64,000 bases of DNA from [Phialemoniopsis] sp. UDSM-2020. Taxonomy: Eukaryota; Ascomycota; Sordariomycetes; Thyridiales; Thyridiaceae. The notes below the pieces were generated by a model. That model did no database searches, was not told where the DNA came from, and saw only the letters and a list, made by a program, of their open reading frames with translations. A program made the position numbers and the translations under genes. Of this stretch, positions 22,574 to 35,800 are shown piece after piece. Location: NCBI GenBank assembly GCA_018873225.1, contig JAEILZ010000005.1, positions 2,356,001 through 2,420,000 on the forward strand, read 5' to 3'. Every line of letters starts with the position of its first letter. Within the stretch, counting starts at the first letter, position 1.

Positions 22574-24465
22574 ATGCATATCCAGGAGATGCTCGCCGAG
22601 GCCGAGAGGACGAGCCAACCGTCCTTCTCCTTCGAGTATTTCCCCCCAAAGACTGTCCAGGGTGTGCAGAACCTCTACGACCGCATGGAACGCATGTACC
22701 ATATGGGCCCCAAGTTCATCGACATCACCTGGGGTGCTGGAGGCCGCCATGCCGAGCTGACCTGCGAGATGGTCTCTCAGGCGCAGACATACTTTGGTCT
22801 CGAGACGTGTATGCATCTCACCTGCACCGACATGGGAGAGGAGAAGGTCAATGATGCGTTGAGGAAGGCGTACCAGGCAGGGTGCACCAACATTCTCGCC
22901 CTACGAGGCGACCCGCCTAGGGACCAAGAGAAGTGGGAGGCTACAGACGGTCAATTCCAGTACGCTCGCGACCTCGTGTCATACATCCGCAAGACGTTCG
23001 GCAACCACTTTGATATCGGCGTCGCCGGCTATCCCGAGGGCTGCGATGACAACAAGGACGAGGACTCGCTGCTCGATCATCTGAAGGAAAAGGTCGATAT
23101 GGGTGCCACCTTCATCGTCACCCAGATGTTTTACGACGTCGACAACTTCATCCGCTGGGTTGGCCGTGTCAGAGAGCGTGGCATCACCATTCCCATCGTA
23201 CCGGGAATCATGCCTATTGCGACCTACGCCAGCTTCCTCCGCCGCGCCAATCACATGAAGTGCAACGTCCCCCCGGAATTCATGGCTGCCCTCGAACCCG
23301 TCAAGAACGACGATGTTGCCGTCCGAGAGATTGGCAAGACTTTGGTCGCGGATATGTGCCGCAAGATTCTCAACGCCGGCATCAGGCACCTTCACTTCTA
23401 CACGATGAACCTGGCCCAGGCAACCCGCATGGTCCTCGAGGAGCTGGACTGGATGCCTTCTGCTGCCAAGCCTCTGAAGCAGGCACTGCCTTGGAAGCAG
23501 TCTCTCAGCCTGGGACGGAGGGAGGAGGATGTGCGGCCCATCTTCTGGCGCAACCGGAACAAGTCGTACGTCTCGCGCACTCAGGAATGGGACGAGTTCC
23601 CCAACGGGCGCTGGGGTGACTCGAGATCTCCTGCCTTTGGTGAGCTGGATGCTTACGGCATCGGCCTGCCCGGCACCAACGAGCAGAACCGCAAGAAATG
23701 GGGCGAGCCCAAGTCCGTTCAGGACATCGCCTCCCTGTTTCTGCGATACCTCGCCGACGAACTGGACTCCCTACCCTGGAGTGAGGCTCCCCTCACCAAC
23801 GAAGCTGACTCCATCAAGGACGATCTTGTCGACCTCAACAAGCGTGGACTCATCACCATCAACTCTCAGCCTGCTGTTAACGGCCTGAAATCTTCCCACC
23901 CGGTGCATGGTTGGGGACCGGCCAACGGTTACGTCTACCAGAAGGCTTACCTGGAGCTTCTCGTCGCCCCAGAGGTCTACCCACAGATGATTGCGCGGAT
24001 CCGGGCCAACCCGGATCTCACCTACTACGCAGTCACGAAGACTGGCGACTTGGACACGAATGCGCCTTCTGAAGGACCCAACGCCGTCACCTGGGGTGTG
24101 TTCCCCGGAAAGGAGATTGTCCAGCCCACCATTGTCGAGAGCATCAGCTTCCTGGCTTGGAAGGACGAGGCCTTCCAGCTCGGCGCCGACTGGGCTAGGT
24201 GCTACGATGCCGACAGCCCAAGTCGCGCCCTGATCTCCGACATTGTGGAGAACTGGCATCTCATCAACATTGGTAAGTAATCACCAGAATCATACAAGCT
24301 TGAAGCATTTCTGACAGGTCGGTCACAGTGAACAACGACTTCCATCAACCCAAGACCATCTTCGAGGTCCTGGACGGCCTGGTGGTCAAGAACCTCGACA
24401 CACCCGTCGAGCCCAAGACTACTGGAAAGCCCGCCACCAACGGTGTGGACGGCGCACAGAACTAG
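22574..24465 (+). CDS. MET13: Methylenetetrahydrofolate reductase
   Basis: CDS join(22574..24272, 24329..24465), 611 residues, the usual length of fungal MTHFR. It reduces 5,10-methylenetetrahydrofolate to 5-methyltetrahydrofolate with an FAD cofactor in the cytosol, supplying methyl groups for methionine. The N-terminal barrel shows the catalytic-Glu motif SFEYFPPKT (E21), FIDITWGAGG, CMHLTCTDM, NILALRGDPPRD, IGVAGYPEG, TQMFYDVDNF and PGIMPI. The C-terminal regulatory region (WDEFPNGRWGDSRSPAFGE, then AVTWGVFPGKEIVQPT) is the part that responds to S-adenosylmethionine in eukaryotic enzymes. The intron is near the 3' end, and the last exon continues NNDFHQPKTIFEVLDGLV. Fungi have two paralogues (Met12 and Met13 in yeast); length and the close match to remembered Met13 motifs favour Met13, but the paralogue is not certain. 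Confidence 0.95.
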
Positions 24466-25385
24466 ACCCTTCTGCGGATGGAGGGCCTCCTGATAGAGCG
24501 ACAGGACGACAATATGGACCGAGGCATTCAACAGCGCCTCGGCAGACACCACGAATGACGATACATGACCATTTTCAACATTTAATTGGGACTAGGCCGG
24601 AGCATAAAACTTTAGAGGCGTTTTCTGGCTCCCGAAGACTTCGATTTTTGGGATAACTTTTGACAATTTTCAACAAAACTGGGCATTTGACCCCGTGGCC
24701 AAGGGTGGCCTCGAGGCTGCCAGCGAGACTGGGGAAGAAAAAGGAAATGAATGGGCATGATGCATATCTCAACGATACCCCCTTACGGACAAAAAGGAAC
24801 AGAGAAACAGGCGACAAAAGGATTTGGGATTTGACTTCAACAATCATCTGGGTGCTAGGAGTTTTTTTGTCGCCTCTGGTGTCACCCGGGGGCATTCATT
24901 TTTAACAGTAATAAAGAGGGCGAGCTTATCCTCCAGCTCTTGGTTGGCGGGCGATGGTGGACAGGGGACGATGATCATGACAGGAACAAGCTGATCCAAC
25001 ACAAGCTGTTCGAGCGGATCGAGAAACACAGGAGAGTCGATAGTCAGCGATGCGACGTCAAATACAAGTTGCTGCCATGTGCAGCCACAGAATTGGCAAC
25101 ATTCAACGAATGCCAAAACCAATCAGAGTCTCCATGCATTGTGCCTTTCTCATGTGTACCCCTTTTTGAAGTGCTATATAATACAGGTGTAAGAGTACCT
25201 TTCCATATCTCTCGAGAAGCTGTGTGACCTTTTTGTTGACCTGCTAGGTGAACCTGCTGTCCTATACCCATATCCGTCTATCGATACATGCGTTCATCTA
25301 CCCCTTTTCATCAAGGTCCCCCCCCTTTCCCAATCGATCCTCTATTCGCAGGCTGTACCATATGCCTGCAAGATGCCTGACCTTC
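24466..25385. other. Convergent intergenic region, MTHFR / RBM26-like gene
   Basis: 920 bases holding both 3' untranslated regions. Short frames on both strands show no domains. No gene seen. Confidence 0.6.
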
Positions 25386-27931
25386 TTAGCCGATATCAAA
25401 GTCTTCCTCGGCGGCAACCTCGTAGTCCATATCCGCCGCCTGCCGCTGGTTCGAGGCTCCAGTATCCTTGTGGCCGTTGTGGTTGAAAGCGTCATCATCC
25501 ATGGCAACGTCGCCGTTAGCATCGCCGTCGCCATTGCCGCCCTTCTGACCACCAGCAGCGCCGCCGAAATCTTTGACCTCGGTCTTTCCGCCACCACCCG
25601 CCGCCGCAGTCGTCCTCGCCTGCGTGTTCGCAACCCAGCTGAGCTCGAGCTGGCCCTCCACGCCGGGAATAGTCTTGGCGCCGCTACCGCCGGGCGCGGA
25701 TGGCAGGCCGTAAAAGAACTTCTCGGCCGTGCGGCGGTCCTTGAACGTGATCTCGGCGGCGCCGCCGGCCGCGAAGCTGATGTCGGTGAAGTCGCCGATG
25801 CCCAGCAGGTGCTGGCGCAGGGCCTCGTCGCGCTCGGGCACCGACAGGTCGACGCCCGAGACGGCGACCTTGCGCGGCCGGTTGTCGAGCGAGTAGGCCG
25901 CGTACGCCTGGTGCGGGGAGCCGCCGCCGCCGCGGGGTCCGCCCCCTCGCGCGCCGCGCGTTGTGAAGCCCCTGGCGCGGAAGAAGCCCCCACGACCACG
26001 GCCGCGGCCTCGGTATGAGGACGCGGACCATGACGACGCGGCGTCGTCTTCGACGGCGTTGGGGTCGATGCCTAGTTGCTTGGCCTCTTCCTCCAGAGCG
26101 GCGAGCTGTGCGCGGAGGAGCTCTGTCTGGGAGCCGGCCTGGCCGTTCTTTGCCGGGTCGGCAGTTGTTGATGAGGAAGCAGTGCCGGCTTCGTTCTGCG
26201 TTCCATTACTGCTGGCTGCCGCAATCTTCGCGTACAACTTCTGCTTCTCTTCTTGCTGCTTCGCGAGGAGTTCTCTCTGCCTGTCCTCAAGCTCCTGCCT
26301 CTGGCGCTCGAGCTCCTGCTTCTTCTGCAACTTTTCATCATGCGACTTCTGCGCTTCTTCCTGTTTCCGCCTGAACTCATCCATGTCGAGCGGTGCCTCC
26401 TCTTCTGCTGCAAGACCCTCCTGACCGTCTCCGCCCATCGTCACATCCTTACCGGCGCCATCCGGTCCGTTGGCTCCCTTGGGGCCAAGCGTCACCCCGG
26501 CAGAGGCGTCGTCCTTGTGCCAAAAGACCTTGACAAATCGGTTGTCAAATATGACTTTGGGCGAGCGATACGCGGCATTAGCGGCGCCCCAGTTATCAAA
26601 TTTGACGACAGCAAGGTGCTTGTACGGCTGCATAGACACCTCTTGGATGTTGCCAAACTGCGCGAAGTAGCCACGGACCTCCTCTTCGGTGAAGTTGTCC
26701 TCTGGGATGTTCTCAATCACTACAGTCGACTTGGTCCGGTCGTGCACAGGACCGTCAGCCGAGAAGGGCGCTCGGCCTCGACGCTGCTTTTGGCCTTGCC
26801 TGTCCTGACCTCGAGCATTGCCACCTCGTCCCCTGCCGCGTCCGCCCCGACCGGGCTGCGAGAATTGCGAGGCGTCGCCCTCGCTATTGCCCATCATCAT
26901 GTTGTTGGCCTGGCTCGGGTCATATTCTTTGTCAAGCGTCAGCAAGCGGCGCACTTTCGGCATTTGCGTTTTGAGAATCTCACCATCACCAGAGGTCCCA
27001 GGCACAAAGATCGGGTTGTCTCCGTGCTCAAACATGCAATTGTTTCCCCTTGTGCAGAATCCCTTGTTCTCGTAGTCCCTGCACTTGCCCCTCCGACGCT
27101 GCTGCTGGCCCCTCTGTCCCTGGCCACCAGGATATCCGCCCTGCTGCTGAGGCTGATCGAAGCCGGGCATGGGCGGTATCGGTATCCCCATCTGGTGCAT
27201 CTTCATGATCGATTCCATGATGGTCGGGTCGAAGCCGCCGACAGGGAACTGGCCAAATGGCGCGCCTGGGAAGTTCTGGTGCGCACCCCTCCCGCCTCGG
27301 CCGCCACGGCCGCCTCGTCGCTGTTGCTTGAAGGATCTGTTACCGACGCCACCGTACGCATCGCGGCCGCCCTCGTCGCCCATGTCATCGTGGAAGGACC
27401 GCTTCCTCGAGCCACTGCCCTGCAACCGATCCGGACCCGAAGGAGGTATTATCACACCGCTAGCTGTCGGTAGGGGTAGGGGCATCTGAGCCATCATGTT
27501 TGGTGCAGCCGGCTTGGCTGGCGGCGGAGGCGCACCTGGGAGGTATGACCTGTAGGTGATCGCATCGAAGACGTCGTTCAGGAACGCGGTGGTGTCTGTG
27601 ACCAGTGTCAGAATAAGCGCCCCAACGCACAGAACATCCACGAGGGCGCTCGGCGCATGCTGTCTGCTTACCATCACCAAGAAAATCTGGCATTTCCTCC
27701 TCGCACATCTTGCGCACCCCAGCAGGGTCGGCCTCGTGGCCGAGGAGCGCCAACATGTAATCAGCCAAGACATCAGGATCGGCGTCGGACCTAGAATAAA
27801 GAGAGGGTATGTTAGTCGTAGATCCCATGCGATACACGCGAAAGGACTACATTGGGGGGTACGGACGTGTTCTCGAGACGCTTGACGATCCAAGCCTTGA
27901 GGTGAGGCGTATCCTCCTCCGGAAACAACAT
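25386..27931 (-). CDS. CCCH zinc-finger and RRM RNA-binding protein, RBM26/27 (S. pombe Rmn1) type
   Basis: CDS complement(join(25386..27595, 27672..27790, 27867..27931)), 797 residues. Order: PWI-like N-terminal fold (MLFPEEDTPHLKAWIVKRLE, DVLADYMLALLGHE, CEEEMPDFL, DTTAFLNDVFDAI); Pro-rich linker; Gly/Arg-rich GGRGGRGGRG; CCCH finger CRDYENKGFCTRGNNCMFEH; RGG-type box; RRM (TVVIENIPEDNFTEEEVRGY, HLAVVKFDNWGAANAAY); long charged coiled coil (KKQELERQRQELEDRQREL); a second degenerate RRM near the C-terminus. This matches human RBM26/27 and fission yeast Rmn1, nuclear proteins linked to poly(A) RNA surveillance by the exosome (family knowledge). The first intron uses an unusual GTCCGT donor; that is the only join that keeps the N-terminal fold in frame. 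The C-terminus is acidic (DYEVAAEEDFDIG). Confidence 0.87.
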
Positions 27932-28581
27932 GTCTGTCTCCCTCAGCAAATGTTTGCTCGCGTCTTTTGCTGCGCTTGGGTCATGGATATGAGATGAACG
28001 CGATCAGGTGGGAAAAGGGCCGGTCAATTTCCTGGGGATCTGAACACGAAGTCGAGGGAAATGTTGAAAGGTAGAGAGAGGGTTTGAAGTAGCTACAATG
28101 ACCCAGAGCCTTGTGAGTAAAAGTGGGGAGCTATGGCGAGGATCTGATTTTCAAATCCACATGATTGGCTGCTTGGCTGGTCCATGGCTGTATGGTGTGG
28201 GTGTTGCTTCACCATTCACATCCTACAATCTCGACACAATCACACCAGCACAGGAGGTAGTATTATGGTATCGCGATATGTGCAATTATTCATACGAAAA
28301 ATCTTCATTTTCTTCCTACTGACGCGGAAATTGGCACAAACTACAAAGCAAGCTGACCTAACTGAACTGAATTCATGAAAGTTCTGGCGTGTCCTGCTTC
28401 AACCTCGTCCTCACATCCTCTGGGCGTCTCAAGTTTGAAGACCCGGCATTGCCCCAGTCTTCCCCCTTTTTGTTGTCATTAACCCAGAGAGCTCCTTGAC
28501 ACGATCAGTGAAGGGGCATTTCTATAAGGTAAACCGCCCAGGGCTTTTCTTGTCCATTCTATGAGCATCGAGAGAAACACT
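27932..28581. other. Intergenic region between RBM26-like gene and EF-2
   Basis: 650 bases: promoter of the RBM26-like gene and 3' untranslated region of EF-2, both transcribed leftwards. No gene seen. Confidence 0.6.
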
Positions 28582-31500
28582 TTACAGCTTGTCGTAGTAC
28601 TGAAAGGGTGAGGGTTAGCATAGTCCTTTCGGGCAGAGGGGAGCATCCAAAAACTCACGTTGTCATAGCTGGGCACCTCAACCTTGATACCCTTGCGCTT
28701 GCGCATGTCCAGGACGGTCTGGCCGACCTTGGAGGTGGCGTCGAGCGGCGAGCCGCCGGGCAGGGTCTGCCAGTGGTCGAACACCATCTGGGGGAAGGCC
28801 TGGCCGGAGGTGGCCTGGCGCAGGTCAGAGTTGAAGCCGAAGGACTCCATGACGGGCAGGTACGCCTTGATAGTGAACAGAGGAGTACCAGGGCGCTGCT
28901 CCTCGTTGAAGACGTGACCACGACGGCGGGTAAGGACACCGTAGACACCACCCATGGCCTGCTCGGGCACCTGGATCTCGACCAGGAAGACGGGCTCCTG
29001 CAGGGCGGGGTTGGCAAGAAGCGTGGCGGCGTACAGGACACGGCGAGCAGTAGGGATGATCTGACCACCACCACGGTGGATGGCATCGGCGTGCAGAGTC
29101 ACATCAAGAATGTTGAAGCGAACCGAGCGCATGGGCTCCTCACCGACGGGACCCTCACGGGTGGCCCACTGGAAACCGGAGACGACAGAGTCCTTGATTT
29201 CGTTGAGGTACTGAACGGCCTTGGTCTGGTCAACCAGCAGGTTGGGGCCGGTGGTGTCGGGACCAAAGGTCCAGATCTTACGGGCGTCAGTGACATCCCA
29301 GCCGAAGTCGTCGGCCATCAGACGGGCACGCGTCTTGAAGTCGTCACGGGGGCTGATCTTGCCGGCCTCGATGGCGAGGGCAAGCTCCTCGTCCATGGGC
29401 TCAGCAACCATGTACAGACGGTTGTGCTTGTTGGGAGACTTGGACAGAGCAGTCATGCTCGACTTCTCGGTGACAGTCTCACGGTAGGCGACGACGGGGT
29501 CGGAGATGATCAGAGGAATACCGGCGTGGTCCTCCTCGAGATCCTTGAGGCAAATCTCCAAATGGAGCTCACCGGCACCGGCAACGACGTGCTCACCAGA
29601 CTCGTTGGTGGTGGTCAGGACGCAAGGGTCGGACTTGGACAGACGCTTCAGACCCTCGACAAGCTTGGGCAGATCCTGAGCGTTCTTGACCTGGACGGAA
29701 CGCTGCACGACAGGAGAGACGGAGAACTTCATAACCTTCAGGTTGTGGGCAGTCTCGCTGGTGGTGAGGGTACCCGACTTGAGCAGGAACTGGTCGATAC
29801 CGACCAGACCGACAATGTTACCGGCAGGCATGTCGTCGATGGGCTCGACCTTGCCGCCCATCATGAGGACGGTACGCTGGATGGCCTTGATGAAGAGGTC
29901 CTCCTTCTTGCCGGGGACGTAGTTGGGACCCTGGATGCGGACCTTGATACCAGACTTGACGGTACCGGAGAAGACACGACCGAAGGCATAGAAACGACCC
30001 TTGTCGGAAGTGGGCACCATCTTGGAGACGTAAAGCATGAGAGGAGCCTTGGGGTCGCAGTCACGGATACCAATGGCAGCCTCGTCATCGGGGGGACCCT
30101 CGTACAGAGTCTCAGCACGGTACTTCTGGGCAGTGACGGGGGAAGGCAGGTGGAAGATCATCATCTCCAGCAGGGAGTCGGCGGCAGGCAGGAAGGTGCG
30201 CATGATGGCCTTCAGCAGTTGCTTGCCCTCCTTGTCGCGGTCGTCAACGGGAAGCTTGAGCTCAAGCTTGCTGAGGAGGGTGGTGATCTCCTCCTTGCGG
30301 GCGTTCATGACGGCCGAGAAGATCTTGAAGATGGGGTCCAGGATGAACTGATTGAAGGCACGCTCAAGCTGCTTGCCCTCGTGGGTGCCAGACTTGGACC
30401 ACTTCTTGGTAGCAGGGTTGAAGTAGTTGTCGCCCCACAGACGCTCCATCATCTTGTTGCGGTCAACACCGAACTTCTTGGCGTAGCGAACGGCGAACTG
30501 GCGGATGGTGAAGGCCCAGCCGTGAAGGCCGGAACCGAAGGCAACGGTACCCTTCTCAGGGTAGACCTGGACGTCACCAAGGGCCTTGTCAATGTACATC
30601 GAGATGATGACGTTGACGGACTCAATGGTACGCGAGAAGGACTGGTACAGGTCCTCCTTGGAGACCTGGAGCTCGAGAAGAGCACGGTCGACCTTGTTGA
30701 TGATGATGACAGGCTTGATGCGCTCACCAAGAGCCTGACGCAGGACAGTCTCAGTCTGGACACAGACACCCTCAACGGTGTCGACGACAACAAGAGCACC
30801 ATCGGTGACACGGAGGGCGGCGGTAACCTCGGAGGAGAAATCAACGTGACCGGGCGAGTCGATCAGGTTGATAAGGAAGTCCTTGCCATCGGTCTTCTGG
30901 CCGACGATATCCTTAATATCATCATCGTCCTCGAGTTGGCCGTACAGGGAAATGGCGGTAGACTTGATGGTGATACCACGCTCCTGCTCGTCAGCACGAG
31001 TATCCGTTGCTCGCGCGTCTCCAGCCTTGGCGGTGGAGATGATACCGGCCTTGGCCAGCAGGGAATCGGTGAGAGTGGACTTTCCGTGGTCGACGTGGGC
31101 AATGACCGACTGAACAGGGGTGTGTTAGTAGAAATATTTTGGGTAAGTGGGGTCAGTCTATTTGGGCGCGCATTACCATGTTCCGGACTGGACAACATCA
31201 TGTTAGTAAGTCATGAAGATGATGATGGGGGATCCAGGAATAAGATCTCTTTACATACCATTGGTCGGCTTGTCCATCAACAGACGGATCTCTGGAGGCA
31301 AAAGTCAGAAAATGTTCAGTATAAAAAATTGTTCCATCTCAAGGTTGCCAGACAGTGCCCCGAGTCTCAACTATACTGCGCCCGTAGACAAAGCCGAGAG
31401 GCTCGACAGACAGTAAAGAGCTCGAGGACCGTCGCAAGAGATGTTCGAAGTCGCAATAGTAACATACCATCGATCGTGAAGCTATAGAGTGAGGCGATAA

Positions 31501-31658
31501 AAATTAGTAATGTGCTTCATATCTCCTAAATCCGGGGAGGGGTAGCAGGACGGCAACATGGTGTCTTTTCGAGCTCGAAATCGAGTAGGAGACGAGAGAG
31601 ACAGTGTTGACCATGTAGGTAGTAGATGGAGATGGGAGAAGGCCACTTACTTCACCAT
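28582..31658 (-). CDS. EFT2: Translation elongation factor 2
   Basis: CDS complement(join(28582..28599, 28659..31109, 31177..31187, 31259..31291, 31468..31481, 31651..31658)), 844 residues, the standard EF-2 length. A cytosolic GTPase that translocates the ribosome. G1 is AHVDHGKST, switch I region [21 protein letters not shown]3 DSPGHVDF, G4 NKVDR. The diphthamide loop is [15 protein letters not shown], with the modified His at residue 700. The C-terminus is PSYDNYYDKL, whose last five residues come from a separate 18-nt exon. The first four coding exons are only 8, 14, 33 and 11 nt and together give [22 protein letters not shown], matching the family. An 817-codon main exon follows. Codon use is strongly biased to C/G-ending codons, as expected for a very highly expressed gene. 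Confidence 0.97.
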
Positions 31659-32889
31659 TTTGACGGTATTTTTGAGGGTCCGTTCCTAAAACTGGTGATG
31701 TTTTTGGGTTGGTAAGGAGGGAAGAGAAGATTTGAAAGTCTGGACGGCGGGGCAGTAAGAGTTGAAATTCTTGTCGCTGTAGCGGGGTTGGATAAAGCAA
31801 GGAGTGGTGCGGTGCGAGAATTGTGGGCCCAAAAGCTCAAGTACCTTGTGACTAAAGCAATCAACCTCTCAGTGCTGCTCTATTTTTCTCTCTCAGTTTC
31901 GCCTCTACAAGAGCTAACAAAAGACAATAGAAGGTGAAAAATAGGATAATAGAAGAGAAGTGAGTCACATAGAAGCAGAGGTCGAGTTATGAACCAGGTA
32001 GAGGAAATCATCGGATGAAAGACGCAATGGGACCCGATGCGGTACCTCGATTTTCCGAGAATAGCATCTATCGCCACCAATTTGCCTGGCCTTCGAGTCT
32101 TGTTGACAAGTGGTGGTGGGGCAAGAGCTTCCCAGCGGGGTTCAATTTCTTGCTGGGACGAGCGAAAAAAAAGTTGCGACCAATTTTTTTGCGGCATGAG
32201 GGTTCGCTGCCCTGACCGTAGAAGCTGTAGATAGCGGCACTCGCACTAATACTCCCCTTGTCTCGCAGTTCTAGGCACTGGCCCAGGTCCTGCACTATCT
32301 AACTTAGGAATTTGGGTATTTGGGTGCGACATTGGATGGGATAGCATCAAAAGTGCAAGACGACGAAAAGTATAAGACTGACCTGAAAAATGCGAGGCTT
32401 CGCTACATGGCTGTTTCCATGAGGAATCGCTTTCCTCCTTGTTGGCAGCTCCTCTTCCAAGGCTTGCTTTATACACCAGGGCCATTGTTAGCATGTCTCG
32501 TCCAGGCTCACGCCCAATGAGGCAAGACAAGTTGATACTCCACGCCTCCAACCTCCCAACCTCCGAGTGCCAATGGGTACGAGGTACCGGACTCGGCGTG
32601 ATGCTCACGGTGTTAGTCGTACGGGGTGCCTCCACTTTCGCCCGTCATAGCGAAGCTCCATCCCTGCCTTTTACACGCATACCCCCAACTACACATATCC
32701 ACAGGTCATGGTCGCATGGGTATTAGTCTATTACTGATGCTATGAAAATCGAAACGCCATGTGCCAGAAACACCATTCAGGTGCCAGGAGCTTCTTTAAT
32801 CCTGTTCAAAACGCCTGTCAATGCTTTACTAATGCTTCGCCGCGTGAGTCACTCCAGCCCCGCGCCACCTGTCGTCACTTGTCCGGTCC
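31659..32889. other. EF-2 promoter and 3' flank of csf1
   Basis: 1.2 kb between two leftward genes. On the minus strand, the part nearest EF-2 carries T- and CT-rich stretches (about 31870-31970) of the kind seen before strongly expressed fungal genes. A TGAGTCA lies at 32845-32851. No gene seen. Confidence 0.55.
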
Positions 32890-35800
32890 TCAAGAAGAGC
32901 CCAAAATCTTAGAATAGGCGTCTTCGACCTCGCCGGCCAGCTCCAGCAGTGACACGATCACGATCTGGTGAGTCAAGTTTGGCAGGCGGTCTCTGTGAAG
33001 ACCTATCCACTCCAAAGGTGGTGTCGCCTCGCCCATGTCCCTGAGCTGCGGCGTTTCGATCACCGGCGGCTCTAGGGCCCGGTATTCATACTTGCTCAAG
33101 GGCACGTGAACCTCTGCAGTGATCTTGGTCTGTCCTCCTGCTCCCTCGCCGTCCTTCCCCTCCTCGTTGGGCTCTGGCACACCAGTGACTTTGATGGCCG
33201 AGAGCGGCAGCCGTCTGCCCCAAGTCTGCTCCAGCATCTTGTAGTGATTGGCCCACATCCCACGGATGTAGCTGATGCGCGAGTAGTTCCAGCCAACTTC
33301 CACTTTGCCCTCGAACGCCGACTTGAAGATGTAATCAATCTTCTTCGAGTCCGGCGTCTGCCAGGTCTGCATAACAGCTTCGACCTTGGGCACCTTGAGA
33401 ATGGTGCCTCCTCGTGATCCCGTCGCGCTGCGTACCACATCCTCCACCGTCAGTTCGCTTAGGCTCTTCGGGGCTTCGATATGTCTGACTCCAGCGAGGC
33501 CAATGCGTAGCTGGCCTAGCGTCAAGCCCAGAGTGCTGTGGACGCGACGCTGATCGATGCTTGCCGCGAATCTCGCCTGCGCGTTCAGCGCCTCCATCTT
33601 GAAGACTTGGTGGTCAAAGAATGTGTTCGGAAACACGCCGAGATTTAAAGCCTTCAATGTTACCACCACGTCAGTGTCGAGAGAGATCGGTGACTTAGCA
33701 AGCGCCTCGTCATCCGAGGCTGGGCCCATGCTCAGCACCCGTTTAGCGTCATGAGTTGCTGAAGTCTTCCTCCTCATGAACTTCTCAATTTCTTTGAGCG
33801 AGGACGCATAGTTGGCTTTCCGTTCTTGTACTAACTTCTGGAAAGCTTGATACAATGCGACAGCCTGCGCTGCCGATGTCGTTGTACCAAAGACTTGCAC
33901 TGCGTCGCCGTCAAAGCTCGCGACCAGTCGATCACCGTGCCCTTCGCGACCTCGGCGGACGTTGTACATGAGAAACGCCATGGAAGTAATGTCTGCCACC
34001 AGGAAAGCTTGATAATCGAATGCGATCTTGACTCTGAGTTGGCTGAAGGCCACAGACGCCTGGATGAGTGGTGTTTCGTTCAGTGCTTCCTCGCGCTTTG
34101 GCCACTGGATCACAGTCCGCAACTTGAAATCCTGCAGAGCAATGAACCCGCTCATTCGGCCCGTGCTGTCGACACCAATCCTCTCGAATCCGAGGCAGAG
34201 ATTCTGTTCCCAGTCTGATGTTTTCTTAGAAGACACCCAAAAGTCCGTGATCGCAAAAACCGATTTGCCGATTGCCTGCCCCAGATCAACATTGATCTCC
34301 AGGGCAGTGATTGAGATAGTCGCGGTCCAAGGGAAGGCAGCGGTGGCGGCCACCTGCTGGTAGCGCTGGACCAGGTGGCCCTGCGAGGTCTCGGTCTCCA
34401 GCTTGGCGACAGGTGCCGTTGAGCTATGCCGAACGTCCCGCGGGATCCAGATCTCCCTGAACAGCAGGAAATCCTGCACTTGTTTGGCATTGACTGATAT
34501 CCTCATCGGGCTGACTTTGACGATAGCCGAGACGCCACTCGTTCCGCTGACATGTTTGCTGTTCATCAGGGATAGTACGATCGAGTCAACGTCAAAGTTG
34601 GCTGTCGATTCTCTCGAGTACACGTGCTGGACCGAGGCCTGGAGTTTGGTACACGTCCCCGATATGGCGAAAAAGTTGCCCTGGTCGGCAGAGCGCACTG
34701 TGTTCATAGTGAAGTAGACATCTTCAAAGCTAGCCGTCGCGGCCACTCGTGCAATCGGTTGGCAGCTGAGTGAGAATTCCTGTCTACATATGCGCAAGCC
34801 CAGGTTCAGTTTCGTCCGTCCTAAAACTGCGCTCGGGTCTGTTGTGAGGATGTTGTCCCCTTGCGAAGACTTCTCGGTCGGGCTCTCTTGGACGGGCGGC
34901 TCATCCGTCTCGCCGTCTCTCACCACTTCTTTGATGCTCGAAGTGATATCCATGACCAGCGGGACGACCGAAGGGTAGAGAATGTTACTCGAAGCATCAA
35001 GCATGACTTCGGCGTAGACAGAAGGATCCTCCTTCCCGTAGTCACAATATTCCATCTTGAACGCCAAGCCGGGCGACTTCAGCACAGTGCTGTTGCCAGA
35101 CTCGTCTGTACTGAACTGGCCATACTTTCCGCCGTGGCCGGGCCGGCTGGTCGTCGAAGCCGGATTGCTTGGTTCTTCTGCTGACCGTCGGCCCGTCAAG
35201 TGAACTACGGCGCCAGCAAAATCGGCATCAATGAGTAGAGACTCGGTCCTGCGGCTTCCCCAGATCGATTTCTGCCTCGCCTCCTCTGGTCTGCCCTCTG
35301 ACTTTGCGGTGGGGTTCTGCGATTTGGACACATCGGTTGGATTCCAGTGCTGCGACGCTGTCCGCGCATTCTTGATGGACAGCCTGATAGAGTCTCGAAG
35401 GTTGGCAGCAGGGATGATAAAACCAGATGTCAGGCGCAAATCGAGGGATTTGCCAACAGCCTGGAAAGCCAGACGACGAGCCTCTGAGGTCGCGACATAT
35501 CCGATATTGAAAATGACCTCAGGAAGCAGTGCCGAGTTTGCAGATCTGCTCTTATGGTCTTGACCGGGCGGAATCATCTCGACTTGCAGGTTCTCGATGG
35601 TCAGCCTGGCCGAATTGCGCGTGCGTGTAGCAAGTTCAATTCTGTGTAGGGAAACAACCAGGTCCTCTTGTCCAGGTGATGCAGCCTCCGGACCAAGGCC
35701 ACAAGACCATATAGTTCGAATGCTACGAATCTCGAACGAGTATGTGATGGACGACAGGAAAGAGTCAATCACATCTGGCTCCTCTAACTCCTCTTGGTCG

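Noticed and set aside
22063..22854. A 263-codon frame overlapping the MTHFR start
   Set aside because: Overlaps MTHFR in another frame and has no domain; it may contain short upstream frames in the leader, but not a gene.
26253..27473. A 406-codon plus-strand frame opposite the RBM26/27-like gene
   Set aside because: Shadow of the long GC-rich exon; no domain, while the minus strand has CCCH and RRM motifs in order.
28608..31487. A 959-codon open frame on the plus strand opposite EF-2
   Set aside because: It mirrors the codon bias of EF-2 (few stops in the antisense frame), crosses EF-2 intron boundaries and shows no domain. Antisense open frames are expected opposite highly biased genes.
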